This document shows positions 18,531 to 28,199 of a DNA stretch of 29,933 bases, piece by piece (positions within the stretch are counted from its first letter, which is position 1; each line of letters opens with the position of its first letter). The position numbers and the translations under genes were made by a program. The notes below the pieces were generated by a model. That model was not told where the DNA came from. It did no database searches and saw only the letters and a list, made by a program, of their open reading frames with translations. Source of the DNA: Chara braunii (lineage: Eukaryota > Streptophyta > Charophyceae > Charales > Characeae); assembly GCA_003427395.1 (NCBI GenBank), contig BFEA01000030.1, positions 1,493,070-1,523,002 of the forward strand. Direction: 5' to 3'.

Positions 18531-19693
18531 ACGGTCCTCAATTTTGGTAAGAAACTTTGAAAGGAAAAAAACACCGGCAGTCGTTAGATTGTCCAGCGGA
18601 GTCTGGCAGGTTCGATATGTCGCTCTGTCATCTCCTCGATGAATTGTCAGGGATTCCCCGTTGTCGAGCGCATCGGTCCCGTGAAGGGTGAGACCCTCCT
18701 GACCGCGTCACACAGGAGTTGGTAATTTCGCGATACTAATGGAGCTTCCGCAGCCACTCCGGCCAAGTGCGCCAACCATACCTCTCTCGCGAGCCCCTAC
18801 CACAGGATAGGGCCTATGAGAGGTACAACTTACTTCCACCTGCGGGAGAAGTCACCTCCCTTCGGTGGGCGTATCCCCGTTGAACTATTAGTCCACAATA
18901 CGAAAGCTAATCAGTTGCAATCGCAGAGGTGGGTCAGCCGATGGCGTTTTTCATACGTTATAGCATAGGGGGTACGCGCGATCCCACGCCTCTATCGGAC
19001 CCGCACGCCAACCGACACATTGGGGGGTTGAAGTCCCAAGCGTGACTCGTCGCCGGTCGACTATGACGCATCTCACTTTTCACGCGCTACAACACACAAA
19101 AAAACATAAATTAAAAAACGCACACTCAAATAAACACAACAACACTCCTAGTCCCTTTAGTATCCAACCTTCTGATGCAGAAACCGGTTAAGCGACACGC
19201 AAAAGACTTAGCATAAAACCGCGAGGACGCAGGGTCTTCTCATATCGACTAGCAATACAAGCTTACGCTAGCAGTCACAATGATGGCGTACTATGTAGTA
19301 CCCATAATCATGTAATCCTCGATGATCTCGAGTGCTGCATTCGACACTCAAGTGTCGGCTGATACGCGCCTTGAGGGGTTAATCGTTCGACGGTAGACAA
19401 CCGCCTAAGGAGGTTGAACACCACACCCTCTTGTGCACCCTGCGAAGAGTGAGTGATACACAAGTTCATACATGTAGTGATAGTCGTCTCTTATTGCCCT
19501 GGAGACAAGCTCCATCATCTAGGGATTTGAGAGAAATCAAGGGGTCTGACTTTGACGGCTGCCACATACTACAACGTCCAACTATAATAATTCTAAAAAG
19601 CATAAGGGTAAAAGAGGATCTCCCTTTTCTCTCAAAGCATAATCTGTTTAACCCTTAAGCGTGGTTACAATTGGTCATGCAAATACTCATAAC
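18531..19693. other. Stretch without recognised gene; one nested hairpin
   Basis: No coding frame is recognisable. TACCTCTC (18779-18786) pairs with GAGAGGTA (18818-18825), and inside it GCCCCTA faces TAGGGC. Further short GC-rich inverted repeats follow to about 18870. I compared this with what I know of rRNA and organelle sequence and recognise neither. Confidence 0.4.
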
Positions 19694-19719
19694 ATATATA
19701 TATATATATATATATATAT
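19694..19719. repeat. (AT)n microsatellite
   Basis: About 13 AT units in otherwise AT-rich sequence. Confidence 0.9.
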
Positions 19720-20111
19720 TCGTATATAAAGGGTTATAAACACGAGACGATCACTTCTCACAGTTACAGTAAGACTCCCTAAAATCATATATATGAGATC
19801 GCATATAGACAAATTCAAAGTTCGAACCACAAATATACATGTAATCCCATCAAAGATTCAACCAAAGGTCAATGCACTACACGGGGTCAACTTCAACCAT
19901 TCTTTGCGCTCACACCCCTCACTTTAGCCATACAAGCTTCACTCTTTGTGTAACTCCTCGAAATAAAATACTCATTATTTTTATTAAATGATCATTCAAT
20001 AAAGTCCGGTTGGAAACTCAACAAAACAATTCAAACCACAGGTTAAAGCCTTTAGGTTGAGTGACAAGAGTGAATTGGAGTTGAGTCGTAAACCGACGAA
20101 TCGACAACCGG
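19720..20111. other. AT-rich stretch, nothing recognised
   Basis: No gene, RNA or repeat signal that I can support. Confidence 0.4.
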
Positions 20112-20132
20112 TTTGTTATCAGTGATAACAAA
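20112..20132. repeat. Perfect 10+1+10 palindrome
   Basis: TTTGTTATCA (20112-20121), one G, then TGATAACAAA (20123-20132). It is operator-like in form, but no gene next to it is recognised. Confidence 0.7.
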
Positions 20133-20409
20133 AGATGATTCTCGTGGATTCAAACTGAATCTAATCTCAATCTTGAATAGAAATGACCAAGAGGATATGT
20201 AATACAAGACAGGTCAACGCGCAAGACTAAATTATCAGTGCATGAGAATAATTTTTTATAGCACATCCTTGTTCAAGATTCTCCTGTTAACTAAGTTTAA
20301 ATCTTCCTCTAAGCAAGTGCCCAAAGAAAGGTAGGATTATGACAGAATCTTCCCTATTCAGGGTGGATGACCATAATCACCACCTGTTAAAATATAATTT
20401 ATTTTTTTT

Positions 20410-20970
20410 TAAGTAAGAAAATTTTGGCAGTGCTTCCCATAGAAAAGATGCCTTTTCATAGTTTATATTAACTCTAATATGAAAAACTGAAATAATTTAT
20501 AGCTCTAGACAGTTAAATTTTGTCTAACTTCCTTGATTAGTAAAAATTTGGGCAGCATCTCCTTTAGAGACGTAGACTTCCAAATTTATACCGACTCGGA
20601 TATCAACTCAAACATAAGACTTGAGTTTTATCAAGACAAAATTTAACTAACTCTTTAGATTTGTAGAAATTTCGGCAGCGGCTCCCGTATAGAAAATAAT
20701 TTTCTAAAATTTATACAAAGCTAAGTTCAGAACCTGAAATAATCTTGACTTTTCAAAGTTAATTTTTGTTTAACTCCCTGAATTAGTAAACATTTGGACA
20801 ACACTTCTCCTAGAAAAGAAGGTTTTCCAAATGTTTACTAAGCATGATAAAAAACTTAGACAAAAAGTCGAACTTTGAAACTTAGATTCGACTAACTCTT
20901 TGGTTTCGTAGAAATTTCGGCAGCGCTTCCGGTAGCGAAGTAGCTTACTAAAATTTATAGAAAGCCAAGT
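20410..20970. repeat. Five tandem ~123-bp units, each built on a hairpin
   Basis: The core word GGCAG (GGACA in unit 4) recurs at 20426, 20551, 20674, 20796 and 20919, intervals 125, 123, 122 and 123. Each unit reads roughly GTARAAATTT-GGCAGC-NCTCCY-TAGA then AAATTTATA, followed by a less conserved ~70 bp ending TTTAACT..TTAGT. In units 2-5 the flanks of the core pair. Unit 4 has a perfect 15-bp stem, TTAGTAAACATTTGG (20783-20797) with CCAAATGTTTACTAA (20827-20841). Unit 2 pairs AAATTTGG (20544-20551) with CCAAATTT (20580-20587). Unit 3 pairs 11 of 12 (20661-20672 with 20707-20718). There is no coding frame. Confidence 0.8.
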
Positions 20971-21228
20971 ACAAAAAATGATCCCAGAAAATGCGAGAAT
21001 TAACCTACGTTGAAAAAAAGTTTGCTCAGAAAATGAAAAAAATTGAGTTAACTCCTATGACTCTGACACGTGGTGAGCAACTAAAGTAACTACCTGTCAA
21101 ATTGAAACTCAGACTAAGCTCAACCACATGCAATGCCAGAACCACAGCCCTAAGGTCAAACCTTGTCAAACAATAGTTCATATTTTTTCAATGATTTTTC
21201 CCTTATACCCAGCTTACATATGGCGTAA

Positions 21229-21963
21229 AGCTAGACCATCCAAACTTATGGAACCATGTCTAGCTCAGTCATTGGATATACACAAACATAGGGCACCATA
21301 ACTTTTCTTAACTTTTCTCTTCTTTGGGCATATGACTAGGCTATCCTGCCTTGTTGCCTAAACTATTTAAAATATCGAAGTTATATATAACTTTATGCAC
21401 CTTAGTCTTTTAAGACAATATATGACTGAACCGTTCAACTTAGAAACAAGGTTCAACTTGCCCCTTCTTACCACAAGTTTATTTTTAATTTATACTCTTT
21501 TCAGTTTGTGATAAGCTAAAGTCAGACCATCCAAACTTATGGAAACATGTCTGACTAACCTGTTCATGAGTAAAATTGTATAAAAGTATAATCAAAATTT
21601 ACTCTTTCTTGTTCCAGCATGTGCGTGGCTCCAGACCATACCATCCAAACTTATGGAAACATGTCTGGTCCTTCGCCCGATCCTCCCTCAGAATAAACAG
21701 AAAGAAGTTAGGGTCATCCAAAATTATGGAACAAGTGTTCAACTCCTTCTTTCAGAAACCAATGAATCTTAGAAACCCCAAATAAAACAAGGCAACCAAG
21801 TCATCCAAACGTATGAAAATTTGGCTGGTCCCTGAAAAACAAACACATGCAGCCCTAAAAAATTAGAGCAACCAAATATTCAAACTTATGAAAATATGTC
21901 TGGTCCTCCAGGCAATCAAAATAGACATAGCACTGGGCCGTTTAACTTAGTACAATGTCCAGT
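21229..21963. repeat. Array of about eight short hairpins with a conserved loop
   Basis: The loop word CATCCAAACTTATGG with following AA(A/C)CAT recurs inside changing stems. Copy 1 (21229-21265): AGCTAGAC / GTCTAGCT. Copy 2 (21520-21556): AGTCAGAC / GTCTGACT. Copy 3 (21631-21668): CCAGAC / GTCTGG. Related copies: 21427-21455 (TGAACC / GGTTCA around a CAACTTAGAAACAA loop), 21932-21963 (ACTGGGC / GTCCAGT, one G-T pair), and weaker ones at about 21706-21734, 21792-21830 and 21871-21904. Spacing is 60-200 bp. No protein frame crosses it. Confidence 0.75.
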
Positions 21964-24703
21964 CTTTGGTTGACCCGGTCAAATGCAAACAATATTATCT
22001 TTCTCCCGCCTTTACTCCAGATACAAACCCTTTTCACAATCCGACTTCAGGCAAAACAACAAAAGCGAAACTGAGATTACTTACGCATTATTTTACTCAA
22101 GTCTGATTTGTGTCCTAAAAATTAAACTCAAAGCCAAATAGGAATGCATGCAGTACACTCAGTCAAACTGTAGCAAGATGTACAAATATGTGTTATAATC
22201 GGGTTTATAAAGGGAGATGAAGGTTTACCTCTCAGTTCCCTACCTCCAAAACTCCTTCCGAGTTCCCTCAGAGCTCCCGCAATCGATGGGCAGACTCTTC
22301 ACAGAGCCTTGATGCGGTCCTACGGGTTGCAAGTCCGCCTGTCGCTTTCCTCTCTTAACCTCAGACTAGACTTAGAGTAAGAAGGATAGAATGAGGGGCT
22401 TCAGACTCTCGAGATACAGAAGGGGGACAACTCAACTCTCAGGAGAGGGCCTTGATACCTTCATGCGCCGGAGGGGCCTGCAATGATGGTCAAAACGCGC
22501 AACAACTTGGTCAACTGAGGTCAAACTGAAGTCAGCTGTCTACCCCTGACTTTCAGGCGACTCTTCCATTCACCGCAATAGCTCCCTTTGTAAAGTTGGA
22601 TCACTCCCCAAAGCCGCAATATCATTACCTCTGACCGAAACCTCGCTGTGCAGCCTTAAAGAGTCACGTTCGAATAATGCATAACCCTTGCTCTATTCGA
22701 ATCTGACTTGCACTAGCTGCACATAGACCAATTGCAGTCACCGAGACACCGCAAAATCTAGCCCCTTAGACTGTAGGTGAGCTCCCCTCCGGATACCAGC
22801 TTCAATAGCAGGACATGAGCAGACCATGCATGCCACTATCGTCCGCCTCTTCCGTCTCATTCGATTTGCTGCGAACAACACTCACTCACTCGAAGAGAGT
22901 GGGTGATAGTGAAATGATAGAAATCCAGAACTTGAAATTCACTTTGGAGGTCGGAGGCCCAACGCCTTATTCAAAGCAGAAGTATACTGGTATTCCACCA
23001 GTCAGAAAACCGAGGCACCAAAATCAATTGTTAATGAAAAGATACTCTCACCACCATCAACACAGATATTTGGAGTCCTTCCTCCTACTCGGCACTCAAT
23101 GCCCAGACTGGTATTACACAACTACTCGTAGCCTGCAAGTTGACATAACATCATGTTGACACCTACAACAACAACCGAAGTACATGAAGATGTTGACCTT
23201 GCATCCCAGTCGCCAAGACATAAGTGTACATGCCAGCGTTTATCTCGCTTTCTCCCCATACGCATCTGACTGTCGATCGCCCTTCCCTCTACCACGCTAA
23301 ACATGTGAGCTCTTCAATAAACATTGAGTCGACATTAGCAGCAGCAACCGATGACCGCTCATACATTCTAGCCAGGCAAGTCTCTGCTCTTACTCCTTCT
23401 CACGCCTCTCTCTTTTTCTTTCTTCATGATAGTAAAAACTCTTTCTCCTTGCCTCTTACTCCCCCTACCCGCTACCCTTCTCTTAATGCACCGGACCGAC
23501 TATTTGGCCAGGTTCACATCATTCTTTCTGCTCTAACCGTATGGAGTCCGTCCCCACGTCCACATTCATCCTAATCCTTTCCCTCTCCTTTCTCTACTGC
23601 ACTCGTTTCGCTCGCTGCCCAACCCTTAGTTTATGAGTGCACCTGGTCATCCTATATGCCAGGTTCGTTCAAAACTTTGAAGAATGACGATTACGAACGG
23701 GAAGGAAACGGAGATGAGGACAATGACCGCTGTAGGGCCGTACCCTGTTAGACTTTCGAGCCTGTGTCGATCTCATTGCGGGTCCCAGTTGGCTTTGCTC
23801 CGTCCACACTTATGCTCAGGGCGCAGAGTGTTCGTCACAGAGACACCCCTACCTAGTGCTTTGAGATGGATGGGGGTGAGCCATGTTGCGAGAAAGCTTT
23901 GACATTGGGGATGTAGCTCCGCCCTCTCGCTGGATGGTAGTCTCGCCAATCTTTTCGTCACACGCGGTTTTCTTGATACTTTGAGGTGTTATCATGCAAT
24001 AGCTCCTTCTAATACTCAAGCAGTTCAGAGAGTTTATTGAAAGTTTGTCTTCTTTTATGCGTAGGCCAAGCGTTCTCCTTGGGCCGCGCATGCCTTCACT
24101 AAGCGGGGAGTCCTCAAAACCTTGTTGAGCCTGCGGCCGCCCTTCGGCCATCCTACGCATGCCGTTCATTGTCGCATACATCATGCATGTCTTTCTTTTG
24201 TCCAGCCTATGCATTTGTCCTATACACCCCTCAGTCTTTTCGGGGCCCCATCTTGCATATACGCTCAAATTTTTCATTTTAGTCTAGGCGGTCTTCTCGA
24301 CCGCCTCATATCTTTGCAATTTGCTATAGCCGACTTTGTTTTGCACAAACATACTCAATAACTTATTCAAGTGCAAGGGTTGAGTCCACAACCCATTTGA
24401 CCTCAGTCCCACTTTCTCTTTGCCGCCCGGCATACCCGGGACTCATTCCTGCTCAATGACTCTTTATGCTACTTACCTGCACATCCAACACAATTTATGC
24501 CCCATCCCCCACATGGGGTCAACACATCATCCCTCCCACAAGCCTAAGTTCACTTTTCCTTAGCTCTTTGTGCTTTCCTTTCCGTTCCTTAGTCCAGGTC
24601 AATCTCTTCCCTTAGTCATGCAGTCGGGGTAATGATTGAGTCAATTGACCTTGCTTTAAGTACCAACTTTTTCTAGTCTCTTTTCGCACTTGCCTCCTTC
24701 CAA
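21964..24703. other. Stretch without recognised gene
   Basis: The longest frame is 22815-23159 plus (114 codons, MSRPCMPLSSASSVSFDLLR at the start), which I do not recognise. The minus strand around 23000 contains LTIDFGASVF, loosely like a retropepsin motif, but the spacing that follows does not fit. GGTATCAAGGCC on the minus strand at 22450 loosely resembles a primer-binding site. Nothing is firm enough to annotate. Confidence 0.35.
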
Positions 24704-24855
24704 TTTCGCAAGTGTCTTTTCCTTTCCTTCTTGGCGGCACAAGGGACCGATAACCCTCCCCTTGCCCCCTTTCTCCGCCAAGTAAGGACAAATTCCTTTC
24801 ACCGTCACGGCGGTGGAGGAGGAAGACACTTGCGAAAGGGGAGGGTTATCGGTCC
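24704..24855. repeat. Interleaved inverted repeats (A-B-A'-B')
   Basis: A = TTTCGCAAGTGTCTT (24704-24718) and B = GGACCGATAACCCTCCCC (24744-24761) are followed by their exact complements in the order A' (24823-24837) then B' (24838-24855). A and A' match over 15 bp, B and B' over 18 bp. The order is that of an H-type pseudoknot, not of a simple hairpin. Confidence 0.85.
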
Positions 24856-25002
24856 TTTCACAGGACGAGGGAGGCGGCGGTGGAGGAGGAAGAAGTGGAA
24901 GAAAGAGAGAGAAAGGAGAAAGAGGATATGGGAGGAGGGAGCGGAGAGGGAGTAAGAGAAAGGGGGAGAGAGAGAGGGAGAAAGAGGGACAGAGATAGAA
25001 AT

Positions 25003-25004
<2 letters not shown>

Positions 25005-25065
<61 letters not shown>
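25005..25065. repeat. (AG)n microsatellite
   Basis: About 30 AG units, preceded by a purine-rich stretch from 24860. The strand is almost all purine, so triplex formation is possible. Confidence 0.9.
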
Positions 25066-25066
<1 letters not shown>

Positions 25067-25173
25067 CCTACTCCTAATCAACTTAACCCCTACTTGTCCC
25101 ATCGTCCTATCTAAGGTTCTCTTTCTACACCTTGCTTTGGTTATGGTATTTGGTTGGTGAATGAGATGGAGGG

Positions 25174-25803
25174 GGAAGTAGGGTGTGAGGCGGTTAGATA
25201 TGGGGGATGGGTGAGGGAGATGGAGGAGGAAGATGGTGTGAGGTGGTTGGCTATGGCGAATGGGTGAAGAATATGGGGGAGGAAGATAGTGTGAGGTTGT
25301 TGGCCATGGTGGATGGGTGAAGGAGATGGAGGAGGAAGATGGTGTGAGGTGGTTAGCTATGGAGGATTGTTGAAGAAGATGGAGGAGGAAGATGGTGTGA
25401 GGTGGTTGGCTATGGTGGATGAGTGGAGAAGATAGAGCAGGAAGATGGTGTGAGGTGGTTGGCTATGGTGGATGGGTGAAGAAGATGGAGGAGGAAGATG
25501 GTGTGAGGTAGTTGGCTATGGTGGATGAGTGAAGAAGATGGAGGAGGAAGATGGTGTGAGGTGGATGGGTGAAGAAGATGGAGGAGGAAAATGGTGCGAG
25601 GCGGTTGGCTATGGCGAATGGGTGAAGGAGATGAAGGAGGAAGATGGTGTTAGGTGGTTTGCTATGGTGGATGGGTGAAGAAGATGGAGGAGGAAGATGG
25701 TGTGAGGTGGTTGGCTATGGAGGATGGGTGAAGAAGATGGAGGAGGAAGATGGTGTGAGGTGGTTGGATGAAGAAGATGGAGGGGGTAGATGGTGTGAGG
25801 TGT
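25174..25803 (+). repeat. 53-bp minisatellite, about 12-13 units
   Basis: The unit begins GAAGATGGTGTGAGGTGGTT, then GGCTATGGTGGATGGGTGAA, then GAAGATGGAGGAG. Unit starts are near 25174, 25227, 25281, 25334, 25387, 25440, 25494, 25546, 25588, 25641, 25694 and 25747. The units at 25546 and 25747 lack about 12 bp of the middle. Frames on either strand are by-products. Confidence 0.9.
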
Positions 25804-26925
25804 CTGATGCTTCGTCCTACCCTAAGCGTCCGGCTTCGTCTCCCTAAGTTTTCCCTAGTTCCGGACTTCAAAAAAGTTCAGACTTGCAACATTAATCCTA
25901 GAGCAGATATGCAGAAAACACAGATTTCAGAAAACGCAGTCTTCGGGGATTTGCAGATTTTACAGATTTTTGTCGTTTTTGCCTAATGCGAGGCACAAGG
26001 CCTCGATAAGCCCCACTGGGCCCTATTTGCAACAACGTCGGCCGCCCTAAGCGAAGGCAGGCCCAACAGACCCTGAAAGGCCTATTTTGGACTACTTCGC
26101 AGCTGGGGTAATTCAGGCAGTTGCGCTGCGCAAGTTGGTTGGACGCGCCCAGGCCCTGGCTTCCTTTATCAAATGCATCTGAGTCAGGCCCTGAGCGAGA
26201 TTCGCAACATAGGCCCAACTCAGGATTGCGGGCAGTCGGCACAGGTACCTGTCGGCAGCCCTGGGCCAATTCGTTTGGTCTGGGCCTCAACCTACCGGGG
26301 CGTACCGGAAGCTTCTTGGGAAAGGCCCAGTGCAGCCTGGGACAGAACGCAGGCAGGCCACTTCCATATAGCAAAGGGTCTGCCTCCGCATTGGACATTC
26401 GGGTGCTGGCTGCATGCTGCACAAGCCCTGCTGCGCTGAAGCTGGCTGACACTCACGCACTCACGGGCGAGCAGGAAGGAGCGGTCAGCCATAGCCGAGC
26501 TGCTCCGATGTGAGGTGGGTGTGGCACAGGGTGGTCCTTGGGTGCATGTGGCATCTGTGTGTTGGGGAACGAGGTTGAGAGTGATACGAGAGACATACCT
26601 GGTGCTAGAAGCGACGACATTGTCCGAGATTTGCTCGTACTTTGGTGAAGCTGTTGATGTCATCCTGTGGCATTGTAGACTAGGCTAGATAGGATCTGCC
26701 ATCTGTAGTCTGGGCGCCGAGCGCCAGATAGGATATCAACATTGGTTCTTCGTTGATGATGATGATGGGACTATTTCAACATTGCCAATTATGAGCTCTT
26801 GGTGTGTTCTTATTTGGTGAAACTCGTGATGCAATTCTGTTGTTGGTTCGAGATCACGACTATTTGGTCTTATGTGTATGATGTTGTTTGATTGCTGAAG
26901 TTCGCTATCGTTCATTTTCCTTGCA
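25804..26925 (+). mobile_element. 5' LTR region of a plus-strand Ty3/gypsy element
   Basis: The right boundary is fairly clear: the LTR would end in TTGCA at 26925, three bases before the primer-binding site. The left boundary is not: a TG near 25801-25805, just after the minisatellite, is possible. The segment 26000-26450 is rich in AGGCCC/GGGCCT words. TCTGGGCGC-CGA-GCGCCAGA (26710-26727) is a small bulged hairpin. No second LTR is in the window. Confidence 0.5.
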
Positions 26926-26928
26926 ATT

Positions 26929-26939
26929 TGGTATCAGAG
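26929..26939 (+). promoter_or_regulatory. Primer-binding site for initiator-Met tRNA (plus-strand LTR element)
   Basis: TGGTATCAGAG equals the complement of the conserved 3' end of initiator-Met tRNA, where reverse transcription of many plant LTR elements starts. It is followed by TTGTGG rather than CC. Confidence 0.8.
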
Positions 26940-28199
26940 TTGTGGTACGTTGCGCTCGTCTCGCGCTTGTCTTCTGCCTATGCGGTACATACACGCGGTC
27001 TACTTGGTGAGTGAGGTCGTAGGTGGTGTGTAGTGAGGAGGGCGGAGACAAGGTGTGGTGACCCAGGAGGAGAGGGGAATCGCCAGGAAGGCTACGGTGT
27101 GTATATTGGGTGTTCGCAATGTGATAAGAACTATCTGGTGGTGGATTGATGCTGAGGTGGAATGGCGAGACAATACTGGTTGTGCCGCTGCAGTGACTGG
27201 TCATCGCAATCGCCATCAGGTCATCTGGTGAGAATATCTGTGGTTGGGGGCAGCTATAATGAGGTACGTTGCTCTTAACCTTATCTACCCTCTTTATCAC
27301 TTCTTACCGTGAGGTTGTGAGTTCCTTCTTGAGAGTCCTCTCATTGTGAGGTGTCGTGTGCGCTCAACCTTGAGAGTCAGCATTGTTCACGTGGAGCATC
27401 TGGAAGGAGAGGGCGGTGCTTTTTGAAGGGCCCTGGATGGAGCACTGGGTTACGGTCACCATGCCAACCCACCAGGAGTAGAGCACGCATGCTTTGCTGC
27501 TTTGTCCTTGCTGCGCCCATAGAAGGGGTACTGAAGGGCAGGCTAGCCCTATGGGAAAGACGAGTACCGGGCGTCTATAAATAAACACCGGCTGGGGAAA
27601 CCGTTGGCTGTGATCGTCGTCCGGCTGGGACGTAAAATAATTCCTGGAGACACTTGGGGGCGGTCGTTAAATTGCCTCTGGATCAACCAGTTGGTGTAAG
27701 GCTCGCTGCACGCGAGGATAAACATGGTGTAGGGCTGGCCAGCTCAGCAGCTGCTCGGGGCACAGGGGTGGGCCGTGTGCACACCTTTAGTCACGCATGC
27801 CAAACTGGATTGCTCAGGGACGGTGACGTCAAGTGACATTCAAGGGGAATTGGGGAAAGGGTAGATTCCTGGTGACATGTTTGAGTAAGATACCATGCTG
27901 TGAACAAACCAAACAAACGATTCTATTTTTATTTTGATTAGTTAGATGTACAACCATTTAACATCTGACAGACATCATTAGTTAAAACTGTTTTTTGTTC
28001 CTTGTGCTTTCTGTTTGCGGACTAATCAAAGTGAAATAGGTTGCGTTTATAGGAATATGAACTTACCTGTTGACCCCAAATGTATCTACTCCGAAATAGC
28101 CACCAATTAATTATTTATTTATTTTGAATTGGTCTGTGCACTACACTGTGGTAGGCATCCAAAGTGCACTAGTGCAGATTCAGTACAATGCTGTAGCTT
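26940..28199 (+). other. Leader between PBS and gag; TATA-like box at 27576
   Basis: About 1.26 kb with no recognised protein, the untranslated leader of the element. TATAAATA at 27576-27583 is a good TATA-box match and could start shorter transcripts, though it may be chance. Positions 27900-28140 are AT-rich. Confidence 0.45.

Noticed and set aside
18600-19080. Possible rRNA or organelle fragment because of dense short stems
   Set aside because: I recognise no conserved rRNA or organelle word in it on either strand.
20426-21963. CRISPR-like regular repeats
   Set aside because: The units are imperfect, the spacing in the second array is irregular, repeats are longer or hairpin-based, and the context is eukaryotic with no cas-like gene.
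22445-22465. Minus-strand GGTATCAAGGCC as a primer-binding site
   Set aside because: Too many differences from the initiator-Met complement and no gag in the expected direction.
22990-23110. Minus-strand LTIDFGASVF as a possible retropepsin active site
   Set aside because: The Ser is Phe, a stop follows at once, and the distance to the next hydrophobic motif is too long. No gag or RT is in the expected places.
25644-25847. ORFs across the 25.2-25.8 kb minisatellite
   Set aside because: Open only because the 53-bp unit lacks stops in some phases. No non-repeat coding sequence adjoins them.
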